This document shows, in pieces, positions 1 through 10,689 of a stretch of DNA of 64,000 nt. The translations under genes were made by a program, and so were the position numbers. Numbering within the stretch: position 1 is the first letter of the stretch; the number at the start of each line of letters is the position of its first letter. The stretch lies in contig OY783194.1 in NCBI GenBank assembly GCA_963678675.1, positions 12,963,635 through 13,027,634 on the forward strand, in the 5' to 3' direction. The notes under the pieces were generated by a model, which was not told the DNA's origin, did not search any database, and saw only the letters and a program-made list of their open reading frames with translations. This DNA comes from Xiphydria camelus (taxonomy: Eukaryota; Arthropoda; Insecta; Hymenoptera; Xiphydriidae).

Positions 1-197
1 CGATGAAAAGAAAAAAATGAGATAAAAAGCTGAATGACCTATGGAATCGTTTTGAAAATTCTGGCCAGTTTTTATATTGATTAAAGATACTTGGAAAAAA
101 ATCAACACAACTAAATCGGAGACCCAAAAGTTTCTACTACTAAAAGTTGACATGGAATGCCCCATATGTAACATTCGTTGATATATTTATATACAAA

Positions 198-513
198 GTG
201 ATTCTCAGGATGGAGGTCGTAGGTTGATAGGTTATGTGGCATTTTGCATATTGTAGGTTATACGCTGTTGGTTCAAGGACGCTGTACAATTGATTGCGAT
301 GGCATCCAGTGCCCGGCAAACGCTTCGAATGAAGATCCCTATTGTCTGATTTAAGCGATCACATACTGGGGAACTTCTTCCGGAATGATTGGCGGAACCT
401 GCTTGCACGTCGCCACAACCAATCATGGAGGTGCAAACCGTATCCAGCAGTGTCTGATCGCCTATAAAGCACAACGTAACATTTCGTCCTATGACCTCCA
501 TTCTGAGAATCAC
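198..513. mobile_element. MITE-like element with short inverted ends
   Basis: The ends GTGATTCTCAGGATGGAGGT (left) and its near-exact reverse complement at 494-513 form terminal inverted repeats of about 25 bp around a 316-bp unit. I see no coding homology inside; an open minus frame of about 100 codons crosses it but matches nothing I know. No clean target duplication was found, so the superfamily is unassigned. Confidence 0.5.
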
Positions 514-541
514 ACTGTACATATCATATACACTACACATA

Positions 542-1321
542 CCGCATGTCCTATGGCCAACCGCGCAGATGAGCTGCGACCTGAATTCTTGACTTCGGCA
601 GTATTTATGGTACAGTTAGAGTGGGCTTCAGACTAGTGCGCTGCATAAGAACGAAAAGTGTCGACTGCTCTTCTAATAGCTGTCAATTCGGGAGATCGAA
701 GCGTTTCGTGTAACCTCAAAATTGTAAAGTTTTGAATTAGTAGTGAATAATTTGTAAAAGTGATGAGAAATAATCTTCCGAATTGACAGCCATCGGGAAA
801 TCAGACGACGCTTTTCGCTCTTACGCTGCGTTCTTACGAAAAGTGTGAAACGTCTGATCTCCCGATGGCTATCAATTCGGGAGATCGAAGTCTAAGCTCG
901 AAATCGTGAATCTTTGAATAAATGGTAAGTAATATTCAGAAGTGAGAGTTAACAATAATTCGGGTTTTTTCGATGTCCAACCGAATTACACGCCTCATGC
1001 CTATTTGTTTCAGAAATTATTTCCGCGCTAGCACCGCGCGTGTCTAGGAAGTAGTTTTACGAAGTGGCATGAGCGATACCTAAGGTGTCACAATTCGGAA
1101 GATTATTTATGATTATTTCTCATCACTTCTACAAATTATTCACTACTAATTCAAAACTTTACGATTTTGAGGCTACACGAAACGCTTCGATCTCCCGAAT
1201 TGACAGCTATCGTCTTATGCAGCTCACTCGTCTGAAGCCCACTCTAACTGTACCATAAATACTGCCGAAGTCAAGAATTCAGGTCGCAACTCACCTGCGC
1301 GGTTGGCCATAGGACATGCGG
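542..1321. mobile_element. Fold-back element, copy 1 (TA target duplication)
   Basis: The ends are CCGCATGTCCTATGGCC and its reverse complement, each bordered by TA (540-541 and 1322-1323), as in Tc1/mariner-type insertions. The arms are about 240-300 bp and highly similar, and contain a sub-palindrome (CCCGATGGCT / AGCCATCGGG). No transposase is encoded. A second copy at 6210-7024 is highly similar but lies in the opposite orientation. Confidence 0.85.
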
Positions 1322-1323
1322 TA

Positions 1324-1957
1324 TAAATGCTATGTGGGTAAAAGAAATAAATCCGACTATTCCATGCGAATTCAGAACGCCTGCACGAATCAAATAATGA
1401 GACACAAATGACTAGGTAAGAGATTGCACTATTAATAAGCTACATTTAACTATGACGTATTGGCTTCCCAGGAATGAAGCAATATTTGGATAGCTGTAGC
1501 ACTGCGACCGGATAACCCCTTCACTACATGTTCGAGAGACCGAAAGTATGAGTCAATTCCATTTGAAAAAATGAACAAAATAACTATCTCTGAAGGATGC
1601 CACGGGTTAACCGAAACGATCACACTTAACTCACTCACTAGAACAAGAGAAATCACGCTTCAAAAAATACTACTAGATAACTTAAACTTTAGAAACATCT
1701 GTAACATATAAATGAACGAAATAAAAGCGCTTAACCTAACATCACCACACTTCTCACCTAAGACACTAGAGAAACTCGCCACAGAGGCTGATAATATAGA
1801 TGCTTAAATTAATGATATGTTAACACATCACTGCGTGCTTACCTGCAAAGAACAATTGTACCACTCACTTACAACACGTTTCCACCATTTTCAACGTTTA
1901 TCTCTCCATTCTATAAAATAGTTTTTCGGGTCGACAACCGACCCGAAACCCTCCACC
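1324..1957. other. No gene recognised
   Basis: AT-rich stretch without supported coding sequence. A small hairpin (TTCGGGTCG-AC-AACCGACCCGAA) lies near 1925-1945. The 27 bases around 1900-1928 recur in inverted orientation near 3155-3182, so these may be arms of an old, eroded fold-back. Confidence 0.4.
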
Positions 1958-1958
1958 A

Positions 1959-2361
1959 ATGGGCATGTTTACGATTTTTTTTGCTCATTCGTCAATACTT
2001 TTTGTGCTTATTAATAAGATGTGTTTGTTTTTTTTCTGAGCACTAATTTCTTTTTTTTAATGTTTAAAGTTTGACTTCGATTCAAACGAAATCCTTAGTG
2101 ACGGCACTAAAGCCATTGGAAAGGGCCCAAACCCGGGTTTGTGAATGGTGGAGAATCTGTTGCCCGACTCTGATTGGTCAGTTGCTGTGAAAATGGCTGT
2201 GAAAGTGCAACGCTTTAAAATGAATGCCTTTTTTAATCTCAAAAATAATGGAAAAACATTTTTTAATTACCCATTTTTTACCTACATTACTTTAATACCC
2301 TAATCTTCCGATTCATGCACTTTAAACAGTTGTACAAAAAGTTGTGAACATGCCCATTGCC
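1959..2361. mobile_element. Possible MITE with short inverted ends
   Basis: CAATGGGCATGTTTACGA at the left end and its imperfect inverse (TTGTGAACATGCCCATTG) at the right end enclose about 400 bp of AT-rich sequence with no coding capacity. The inverted match is only about 15-18 bp and no target duplication is clear, so this is tentative. Confidence 0.35.
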
Positions 2362-2391
2362 CACTGACGCAACTGTCAACCTATCGCCTAT

Positions 2392-2670
2392 CAGGGCATC
2401 CCCCCACCACGCGTCGGCTGCCAATGGGATGCAGTATGCTATCGATCGTCGATCGGTGCGGTGCAAGCCAGTCGAGCAGAGGCCCGTCTACCCGTTTGCC
2501 CGGAATTTTGTCGAATGCAGAGAGAGTCTTCCTCGCGCGGTTGCCGTCAATGGTAACATTGCTGTGGAGCTCGACCAGGGCGTCCCCCCACCACGTGATG
2601 GCCGCCAATGGGATGCAGTATGCTATCGATCGTCGATCGGTGTAGTGCAAGCCAGCTGAGCAGCCGAGCA
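2392..2670. repeat. Direct repeat, two units of about 88 bp, period about 184 bp
   Basis: The segment 2394-2480 is repeated with few changes at 2578-2665 (shared core GGGATGCAGTATGCTATCGA). The spacer sequence beginning AGGCCCGTCTACCCGTTTG (2481) recurs again at 3240, next to the Transib insertion. This is a tandemly arranged GC-rich family without recognisable coding function. Confidence 0.7.
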
Positions 2671-2734
2671 GAGCCGAGCAGATTATTACCTATCGTCGGC
2701 TTCTATTACCATGACGGAAAAAACTCTACGACAA

Positions 2735-2802
2735 CGTATGTCCTCCTCCTTCTCCTCCTCCTCCTCAACCTCCACCTCTTCCTCCTACTCCACCACCCCT
2801 CC
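2735..2802. repeat. CTC-rich simple repeat
   Basis: Imperfect (CTC)n/(CCT)n tract. Open frames across it encode only low-complexity Leu or Ser runs and are not genes. Confidence 0.8.
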
Positions 2803-3239
2803 TCAAGAAGTTTATTTCTTTTGACCGGTTTTTGCCATATATAATAATAATTATAAATTAATACATACGAAAAAATGTTGAGTATTCATTGACGTAGGAA
2901 ATAGGAGTTTGGAATTACCTAAGTAAAAGCACTCACTACAAAATATAATCTTTATCAGAATGCGCTTGGAAGAAACTCTTTCATACTCTCCAGGGAATTA
3001 ACTAAAAGGGCATACGGGGATCATGATATGGACCATCGATGACTGGTTTCTTTCTTTCGTCCTCTTAGTGGAAATGCGACACTGCGTCGTCTCATAATAT
3101 AAACAGTGTCACGCACGGTCGAGAGTGTTGAGTGAGGCAGGGTGGAGAGTGTAAATCCGAAAAACTATTTTATAGAATAGAGAAAGAAATAGAGAGAAAT
3201 TCATACTTCTTTTCATCTTATCCTGCATTCCATTACCCT
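2803..3239. other. No gene recognised
   Basis: AT-rich sequence with no supported coding, RNA or element-end signal beyond the short inverted match to 1900-1928 noted above. Confidence 0.4.
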
Positions 3240-3371
3240 AGGCCCGTCTACCCGTTTGGCCGGCGTTTTGTCGAATTCGAGCGCGACGCGAGATAAGTCC
3301 GTTGACCGACCGCCGCACAGTGGGACGAAATCCCGAAAAGCTGGCCAGAAGTCGAAAACGTATATAATCGA

Positions 3372-3843
3372 GGTAAAATTGAGTACTCGGGGGTTTTTAG
3401 GGTCGCTGATTACGAATCCAAAGTCAATATTTCCAAAAACAATATGGCGGATCCAATATGGCGGATCCAATATGGCGGATCCAATATGGCGGAAAGGTTC
3501 CTCAAAAATTGATCGAATCTGGGTGAAATTGAGTATTCGGGAGTTTTTGGTGTTGTTCATTACGAATCCAAAGTCAGAATTTCGAAAAACAATATGGCGG
3601 AAAGGTTCCTCAAAAATTGATCGAATCTGGGTGAAATTGAGTACTTGGAGGTTTTTGGGGTCGCTGATTACGAATCCAAAGTCAAAATTTCAAGAAACAA
3701 TATGGCGGATCCAACATGGCGGAAAGGTTCCTCAAAAATTGATCGATTCTAGGTGAAATTGAGTACTCGGGGGTTTTTGGGGTCGCTAATTACGAATCCA
3801 AAGTCAAAATTTCGAAAAACAATATGGCGGATCCAAAAAGTCT
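3372..3843. repeat. Left subterminal tandem array of the Transib element
   Basis: Four imperfect units of roughly 100-130 bp, each with TGAGTACTCGGGGGTTTTT, then TCGCTGATTACGAATCCAAAG, then AAAACAATATGGCGGATCC. Within the first unit the 14-bp block ATATGGCGGATCCA repeats head to tail. The plus frame stays open across 166 codons only because the units lack stops; I do not regard it as a gene. Confidence 0.85.
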
Positions 3844-4173
3844 GCAACACATGGGTAACTTTTGGTTTTCCATTTCGCAAAAAAAATTATTTTAGATGAA
3901 GGTTTGTGCTTAAAAGCTAACTAATTTTATACATGTTAAATTTGAAGTATAATATACAGGGTGGACAGAAAGTTCAAAATGGTACCTAGTATTATTCTAA
4001 AACTACAAATTTTTGAAATTGGCTTTTTCTGTATAGGTTGAATGAAAGAGCAGAAAAATGGAGGCAAAAAAGGCTAATAGCATTGTGTTGCACAAAGTAC
4101 TGGTGTATTGTACATTGAGTTTAATATTTAAATTTTTTTTCGATTTTTAACAATTAATTAAGTAGGTACATGT

Positions 4174-5030
4174 TTAGTACCCTTCATCAGAGGAAGAATA
4201 ATCAGCTGCGCCATGACTTGATTCGGCCGTATCGTCACTACAGGTTTTCTCACTTATTGTTATTCCAACACTTGGTGCCTTTAATATTCGGACTGCTTCT
4301 GGTAGCAACGATGTTAATGGTTTGCAAGGTAATTTGCGCAAACTAGAAATATATGGGTCGGACGTTAACAGCAATCGTAAAAAATGTCTTCCATAGTTTT
4401 TTGTCGAGAAGATTTTCTTGCAAAATCTCCTCTATACTTTTTAATATACTTATTCCTAGATTCTTGCGCGTCTTCGGACATTTGTCCTATAGGTAAGGTG
4501 GCAGACTGTATTATTTGTGCACCATGAATTAAAATTGTATGCACGGAAGTTGGCATGTAGAACCACGGATATAGCTCTACGAAGTTGCGAGCAGTTTATA
4601 AGACATAATCTTGAAATTTAACTATATCAATTTCATAACCACTTGAAAGTACATGCAGTATAACATGAAAATGTTTGATCACAAATCTACATTTACCCCC
4701 GTTATAGAAGCAGAAGTGGTTGCGTTTTCGAAAAATCGTCCAGCGGTGTTCCCGTCATTAGAACTACCAAATCCAGGCTTAGCTTGATCGACTATCAAAC
4801 CCAATTGTATCCGCAAAAGTTTTTGTATAGTTGCTTTTCGGATTTGTACGTTTTCTTTATCTGTTGTATCACGCGCTTGCCACTTCTTAATTTCAAGTTT
4901 ATGCCCTACATGCAAACAACATTCAAAGAATCGGATCCATGCATGTAAAATTGATAATCCAAACTGCAAATGATCTTTAGTAACTTTCTTTCCCAGCATC
5001 GCATCGATTTTGTTAAAATCAGTTGAAGTT
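4174..5030 (-). pseudogene. Transib transposase (RAG1-like core), C-terminal fragment
   Basis: Read on the minus strand the pieces run in family order: HLQFGLSILHAWIRFFEC, then QLGLIVDQAKPGFGSSNDG with NTAGRFFENATTSASITG, then MPTSVHTILIHGAQIIQSAT, LPIGQMSEDAQESRNKYIKK, and LTSDPYISSLRKLPCKPLTS. These blocks are those shared by Transib transposases and RAG1 cores; the E in the S-E-D-A-Q-E-S-R-N-K block region corresponds to the last catalytic acidic residue of the DDE triad. It is broken by single-base shifts near 4690 and 4372 and an in-frame TAA near 4600. The first two catalytic aspartates would lie in the missing N-terminal part. Family assignment rests on recalled conserved motifs, not a search. 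Confidence 0.87.
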
Positions 5031-5204
5031 GCTTTACATAAATAGCAACGTTTTGAGTAGATGGATTATTTGTGATTGCGTTACATCGATTAATCGACTT
5101 ATAGCAGTATCGGTCGATGTAGCTACTGCGGGAGACGGCTTATTTCGGATCCGTTGGTTAATTAATCTTTCCGGGAAAGGGAATTTTTAATTTTTGCAAA
5201 TATA

Positions 5205-5495
5205 ACTTCATATTCGTAATCAGCAACCCAAAAAACACCCCTATACCAAATTTGGCATGAATCCGTCGATTTTCTAAAACCTCGCCCGCCATATTAGATC
5301 CACCATCTTGAATTTTTGAAATCCGACTTTAGATTCGTAATCAGCAACCCAGAAAATCCCCCTATACCAAATTGGCATGAATCCGTCGATTTTCTAAAAT
5401 CTCGCCCGCCATATTGGATCCGCCATCTTGAATTTTTGAAATCCGACTTCAGATTTGTGATCAGCGACCCAAAAACCCCCTATACCGAATTTTGT
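5205..5495. repeat. Right subterminal tandem array of the Transib element
   Basis: About 2.5 units of 121 bp, each with TCGTAATCAGCAACCCA, CCCCTATACCAAATT and CGCCCGCCATATTGGATCC. It is the inverted counterpart of the left array, so the element is near-symmetrical over several hundred bases at each end. Confidence 0.85.
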
Positions 5496-6104
5496 TTAAG
5501 TGCATTACGTTTCATATTTTACGTTTTTACTATTCCAAGTGCAGAAACATGCGTTATTTTTACAAAAACTTGCAATAATTGCAAGTGCACAGATATACGC
5601 AGAATTTTCTTTTTGTTTCCATTAGATAATAGTTCAATCTACAATCTCCAATAAGTTGATGTGGAATTATGCGGAACTTATAAACTTTTTTCTATGAGAA
5701 TAAAATTTTCGATCGTAATTTCACCTTACTTTTCGTAAAAATAAGTTGTTCATAGATATTACATTAATTATTCATATGCGTTTAAAAATACGTCATAACA
5801 ATCTTCAAACTTTCAACTCTCGAATCCATTTTACAGATTTGAAATCGACTGAGTTTTACAAATTTGCGACCACTTGTAAGTAGAACGTGGCTGAATCGAC
5901 TTCGATCCGGCGCGTCTTTCAACGACGAAGGTCACTTTTGAACTGATATACACTATCAGGTAGAAAGGATTGTGTGCTCTCTCTCTCTCGGAATTAGATC
6001 CTCTGACTTATTGTGTCACTAACCAACCAATCGAAATTCCAAATTAAAATCTTCATTTTTCGACTTTTGGCCAGCTTTTCGGGATTTCGTCCCACTGTGC
6101 GCCG

Positions 6105-6200
6105 TCCCCAACGAACTTGGGGGAGCGCCGCGATAGCAGCGCGGGGGCAATAGCCCCCCGGGGGTTAGCGAGAGAAGCGAGCAGGGGGCGGATGCCCCCT
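6105..6200. repeat. GC-rich hairpin repeat, copy 1
   Basis: About 100 bp of dyad-rich sequence: CGCCGCGATAGCAGCGCGG, GGGGGCAATAGCCCCCC, GCGAGAGAAGCGAGC, GGGGGCGGATGCCCCC. A related copy in the opposite orientation lies at 16562-16632. Base composition contrasts sharply with the AT-rich surroundings. No function is recognised. Confidence 0.65.
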
Positions 6201-6209
6201 AGTTTCATA

Positions 6210-7024
6210 CCGCATGTCCTATGGCCAACCGCGCAGGTGAGCTGCGACCTGAATTCTTGACTTCGGCAGTATTTATGGTACAGTTAGAGTGGGCTTCAGA
6301 CGAGTGCGCTGCATAAGAACGAAAAGTGTCGACTGCTCTTCTAATAGCTGTCAATTCGGGAGATCGAAGCGTTTCGTGTAACCTCAAAATCGTAAAGTTT
6401 TGAATTAGTAGTGAATAATTTGTAGAAGTGATGAGAAATAATCATAAATAATCTTCCGAATTGACACCTTAGGTATCGTTCACGCCACTTCGTAAAACTA
6501 CTTCCTAGACACGCGCGGTGCTAGCGCGGAAATAATTTCTGAAACAAATAGGCATGAGGCGTGTAATTCGGTTGGACATCGAAAAAACCCGAATGATTGT
6601 TAACTCTCACTTCTGAACATTACTTACCATTTAGGTATTCAAAGATTCACGATTTCGAGCTTAGACCTCGATCTCCCGAATTGATAGCCATCGGGAGATC
6701 AGACGTTTCACACTTTTCGTAAGAACGCAGCGTAAGAGCGAAAAGCGTCGTCTGATTTCCCGATGGCTGTCAATTCGGAAGATTATTTATGATTATTTCT
6801 CATCACTTCTACAAATTATTCACTACTAATTCAAAACTTTACGATTTTGAGGTTACACGAAACGCTTCGATCTCCCGAATTGACAGCTATTAGAAGAGCA
6901 GTCGACACTTTTCGTTCTTATGCAGCGCACTCGTCTGAAGCCCACTCTAACTGTACCATAAATACTGCCGAAGTCAAGAATTCAGGTCGCAGCTCACCTA
7001 CGCGGTTGGTCATAGGACATGCGG
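6210..7024. mobile_element. Fold-back element, copy 2 (TA target duplication)
   Basis: Same family as 542-1321, in opposite orientation, with TA at 6208-6209 and 7025-7026. Terminal inverted arms (6210-6450 and 6785-7024) are nearly identical. With copy 1 it forms a long inverted pair flanking the Transib element. The 60-codon frames found in the arms are mirror images of each other and are not genes. Confidence 0.88.
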
Positions 7025-7301
7025 TATAAGCTTGTTTATTAGGAATGAAAGATACGCAATTGAGGAATATATAAAGTTAATGATGGTTGAAATAAATTCG
7101 ATTGAATTTATAGTTCATCCAACTTATCTATGATTAGGCCGTAGTCTCAATGAATTAATCTTAGGAAGCAGCAAATGTGTTGACCTATTAGAAATTATGT
7201 GATAGTCTTCGGAAATTAGAAAACATTTCTTCCTGATATTCATTTGCTAAAGAATCAAAATAATTTCTCTTATGGAGTAGCTAAAAGCTATATCCGATTA
7301 A

Positions 7302-7427
7302 GGGCCGGTTTTACCAACAGGTATAAACGCGGTATAGCGCTATACTGAGAATAACTATAAGGCTTATTGCTGGTTATTCTCAGTATAGCGCTATACCGCG
7401 TTTATACCGTGTTGGTAAAACCGGCCC
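7302..7427. mobile_element. Palindromic MITE, Harbinger-type
   Basis: A 126-bp almost perfect palindrome beginning GGGCCGGTTTTACC and ending with its complement. It is flanked by the direct repeat TAA (7299-7301, 7428-7430), the 3-bp TWA-type duplication typical of PIF/Harbinger MITEs. The arms contain CGCGGTATAGCGCTATACTG and its inverse. One stray terminus of the same family (ACCGGCCCTAA) is visible near 62874. Confidence 0.85.
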
Positions 7428-7430
7428 TAA

Positions 7431-7725
7431 GAGGCCGACACACGCCGTCTGGAAATGTAAAGATATATTTCCAACATGGTGCATAACAAGCTTTTGTATT
7501 TTCGCCACCACACTTAAAAAACATAAATCCAGGGCCCTATAGAAAAAAAAAATGAATTTCTTTTTTGTAATCAATCGGCAAAATCAGAAATTTAATATTT
7601 TCTTTTTTTTATATAGGGCCCTAGATTTATGTTTTTTAAGTGTGGTGGCGTAAATACAAAAGGTTCTTATTCACCCCATGTTGGAAATATATCTTTACAT
7701 TTCGAGACGGCGTATGTCGGCCTCT
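7431..7725. mobile_element. Palindromic MITE abutting the previous one
   Basis: Arms of about 125 bp start GAGGCCGACACACGCCGTC and end with the inverse GACGGCGTATGTCGGCCTC. An inner palindrome AGGGCCCTATAG/ATATAGGGCCCT surrounds a short AT-rich loop. It starts one base after the Harbinger-type MITE's TAA, so the two may have been mobilised together or inserted next to each other. Confidence 0.8.
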
Positions 7726-7852
7726 CTTAAAGAGAAATTATATTTACTATATATATTTTGAAACTCAATCTAGATTTGGTATTGTACATATTTGATTCCA
7801 TATGTGAACAATTTATTTTAGTTAACATTGTTTTCTTGTTTTATTCTTGCAG

Positions 7853-7949
7853 TACAATCGGATTATCAATAACATGATATCAGTGTACAACCAAGCAACA
7901 GTATGTGTTCATAACGATCCCTTCAGATGCGGACTTCGCCTAATTCCTG
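7853..7949 (+). CDS. Angiotensin-converting enzyme-like peptidase, internal exon
   Basis: A 97-nt exon bounded by a polypyrimidine tract and AG (TTTTATTCTTGCAG) and by CCTG/GTAAGC. It encodes YNRIINNMISVYNQATVC, then a second cysteine in PFRCGLRLIP. This matches the part of M2-family ACE peptidases that carries the first conserved disulfide (Cys-x5-9-Cys) before the PDL..I.A.SRD block. Its last base joins exon 37797-37940 in frame to give the GLRLIPDLSLIMATSRD junction. ACE is an extracellular or membrane zinc dipeptidyl carboxypeptidase; the zinc site (HEMGH) is in later exons not seen here. The upstream exon and signal peptide were not found in 1-7852. Confidence is high because motif, splice sites and phase all agree. 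Confidence 0.88.
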
Positions 7950-8076
7950 GTAAGCAATTGGAATACATGTACAACCTATAAAATGGATCTTATCTATAAG
8001 GAAAGTATCCTAAGTATCCGTCTCTCACATTCGAACGAAACTCGGCAGAGAGTTAAAGTTAAAATAAACACTACTA

Positions 8077-8807
8077 CGAGGGGTGTTTAAAAAGTAAGTC
8101 CCACTATTTTTCAAACCCGTTTGGTTGGCGGGAAACATTTGAAATTTGGAGAGAATATTTATCCATGTGTAATGCAAGCTCTGGAAAATTCCTATGTGCG
8201 TGCATTTATCGCAAGGTCAGTCACGTCCCAGTCGCCATGGAGACTCCACTCGCTCCTACCGCCAATTGTAAAGTTCGTGGTATTCTTCGTTTTGTAACCG
8301 GAAAAAATAAAAATGCTACTGAAATTCATCGCAACTTGTGTAGCGTGTATGGTGAAGATGTTATGTCAAAGTGGATGGTTGCTCGTTGGCGCCAATCATT
8401 CATTGACGGGAGAAAAACATTGCACGATGAACAACGAAGCGGCCGGTCCTCGACTTCATTCCGAGTGTTGCCGAGCATGTTCGAAGGATCTTGGATTCCG
8501 ATTAGCGCCTTACGCTTGATGAAATTCTTTATCAACTGCCTCAGAATATTGAGATAAACCGTGCAACACTTCACAGGATCATTTCCGATGAAAACAAATA
8601 ACATCACGAACTTCACAATCGGCGGTAGGAGCGAGTGGAGTTTCCATAGCGACTGGGTGTGACTGACCTTGCGATAAATACACGCGCATAGGAATTTTAC
8701 AGGGCTTGCACTACACACAGACAAATATTCCATAAATTTCAAACGTTTCCCGCCAATGAAACGGGTTTTAAAAAACAGTAGAACTTACTTTTGAGACACC
8801 CCTCCAT
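8077..8807 (+). mobile_element. Mariner fold-back element with internal transposase fragment
   Basis: TA at 8075-8076 and 8808-8809 borders an element whose 215-bp arms are inverted copies (GAGGGGTGTTTAAAAAGTAA at the left end). The arms include the transposase 5' leader and first codons in both orientations. Between them lies only the N-terminal helix-turn-helix region of a mariner transposase, so it is a non-autonomous, inverted-duplication derivative. Confidence 0.85.
8237..8590 (+). pseudogene. Mariner transposase, N-terminal DNA-binding fragment
   Basis: From ATG 8237 (METPLAPTANCKVRGILRF) the frame gives ATEIHRNLCSVYGEDVMSKW and DGRKTLHDEQRSGRSS, the first mariner helix-turn-helix and linker. 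A frameshift near 8470 leads to LTLDEILYQLPQNIEINRAT, matching the second helix-turn-helix. The DDE catalytic domain is absent, replaced by the inverted right arm. Nothing suggests a functional product. Confidence 0.8.
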
Positions 8808-9960
8808 TATCATCTCTAGACATCAGTATCATTCTTTCGACGTCAATCTTTTCACACGAACCAGGATCATATTCAAAACAAAAGCAACGAAAACAAAGTT
8901 TCATGGCATCTCGCAAATCTTACGAACGCAGATTTCTTACCTAGATAGCCAAAAATATATTGATCTTACTGCAGCCGGTACTGTTACGTCTGTAGCAGCT
9001 GCGTCACCTAGTGACGAAAGGTATAGGCAGCGACTGCATGGCGTATGAGCTTCGAGGTATAAGCACCGTCTCAGTACCGGGTGCAGGAAGTGTACCAAAA
9101 TTTGAGAAGGTACGGGCGTAGGTGACTCACACCGCGACGCACTTCACATGCGTGATATATGCGGCAATATACGTAAAAGGGTGTGAGTAGGTCGATGAGT
9201 TCTATGGAGTATTAGAGCAAGTTCAGTTAGGGTTAGATTAGTTTATTTCTTTCAAATAAGTATAGCTGTATATGAATAAACAATTGATTTAAAAAATGGA
9301 TTATCGGGGTAGATAAAAAGTGTAGTTAACACATAATTCACAATGCAATTATATTACATTTTTAGTGTTTAACAATACAAGTACGATGAAAATTAAAGCA
9401 AAAATACATTTCTTTCGTTCAACGTAGCTTATCGGCTAGATTCATTGCGACATGAACGAGTTTAATAACTTGTAATGAAAATCACAATAAGAGTACAGTT
9501 CTTTCGTCCGTCGTAACTTATAAACTAGATTCTTTGCAGTTTTTCAATAGGATCTATTGAAAATGTGCCGATTTGCGAAAAGGGGAGAAATTCCGACTCG
9601 CCAATGCATGTGAGTTATTAATAGGACAAGTTAGATTAAGTTAGCAGTATTCGTCGTAAATGAAAAAAACTCGGATGTAAATTATAAAAATCGTACAATA
9701 GCGTGCAAATATCGGGCCATGAAGAATTTCTAGTTTACCGTTTAAATGCAGAATTATATGAAAAACTTGTAAAGAGGAAGAATAAAAGTTTCTTACATTA
9801 ATATAAGTTTGTGCAGTAACTTGCAGATTTATAACATAAACATTTAAACTTGTACCTACTAATATGTAAAATTGGTGTGTGTGCAATAATAACAGGTCAT
9901 GTACTTTTGGTATATGAAGCGATAAAAAAAAATGCTTCTTATGATGATAATAGTAAACAT
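8808..9960. other. No gene recognised; AT-rich intron sequence
   Basis: No supported coding sequence. The motif TTTCTTTCGTTCAACGTAGC near 9410 recurs in diverged form near 9500 (TTCTTTCGTCCGTCGTAAC), suggesting an old internal duplication. Confidence 0.4.
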
Positions 9961-9976
9961 TTCCATATAATTACAC

Positions 9977-10600
9977 CTAATACTTCGTAGCCATTACCTT
10001 AGAGTTGATTACTGCAGCACATAGACAAGGCATTGACACAATCAGACGTGTAATATGGTCGTTACTGATATTGGTATATTCTTCTTCGAGAGAATTCCAT
10101 AATTCTGTTTTGCTGGAGTGTTTTCGTTTACCCACACGACGTCCGAGTACATGCCACATGTGTTCGATTAGATCGGGTGATTGCGCAGGCCATGTTAAAA
10201 CGTCTACTTTTTTCCTGTTAGAAACTCTTTTACTAATTTTGAGTCGTGTTTAGGGTCATTTTTGTGTATAAAAATCCAACCAGAGAATATGTTATTCTTC
10301 GCATAAGATAATATGTACTCCGCTAAGATATCTCTGTACATGAAACGATTCATAATACCATTAATCTCTATTAATGGACCAACTACATGGGAGAAAAAAG
10401 CTCTTCCAATCATGACCCCTCCGCCGCCATACCCACCATGCCTCGTGCTACGACCTAAACACAGACTTAAAATCCGAGGATTTTTCAGCCGAATAACATA
10501 CAATATTTTTTCTGACGAATTCTCATTTCTTAAAATAAAACAAATATAGAAGTATGCACGGCTCATTTCACGTTGCGTTCATCAGTTTGAAAAAAGGACC
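9977..10600 (-). pseudogene. Tc1-like transposase, C-terminal half
   Basis: On the minus strand: GGGGVMIGRAFFSHVVGPL (the family has a W before the G-C/R-F), then INGIMNRFMYRDILAEYILS, FIHKNDPKHDSKLVKEFLTG (second catalytic D), a one-base shift in a poly-A run near 10203, then DVLTWPAQSPDL and IEHMWHVLGRRVGK (catalytic E of DD34E) and a C-terminus EEYTNISNDHITRLIVSMP. The usual NP between SPDL and IEH is missing. The N-terminal half is absent. Tc1 family, dead copy. Confidence 0.88.
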
Positions 10601-10689
10601 CACTTCGGAATAAGCAATGGCGCCAGTCTGAGTAAAGTGCTTTTAACAGCCTGCGGACTCCCGGTCAATGTCACGCGGGAAAAACGCCA

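Larger units (their letters stand above)
3316..6099 (-). mobile_element. Transib DNA transposon, 2.8 kb, degenerate
   Basis: Both ends read CACAGTGGGACGAAATCCCG inward, the following bases (AAAAGCTGGCCA) also match, and both sides carry the direct repeat CGCCG (3311-3315, 6100-6104). A 5-bp GC-rich duplication of CGNCG form and a CACAGTG-like terminus are hallmarks of the Transib superfamily, the group related to RAG1. The interior holds the C-terminal third of a Transib transposase on the minus strand (about 4174-5030). On both sides of it lie subterminal tandem arrays with ATGGCGGATCC and TCGCTGATTACGAATCC motifs (3370-3840, 5205-5495). The N-terminal two thirds of the transposase are missing, so the element is non-autonomous. 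Confidence 0.9.

Noticed and set aside
3256..3756. 166-codon plus-strand frame
   Set aside because: It is the Transib terminal repeat plus stop-free tandem units; the peptide is just the repeat unit translated several times.
6205..7029. Two 60-codon frames with identical peptide
   Set aside because: They are mirror copies in the arms of the fold-back element.
8165..8742. Opposing frames of 130 and 138 codons as separate genes
   Set aside because: They are the two inverted arms of one mariner fold-back, so the same leader sequence is read twice.
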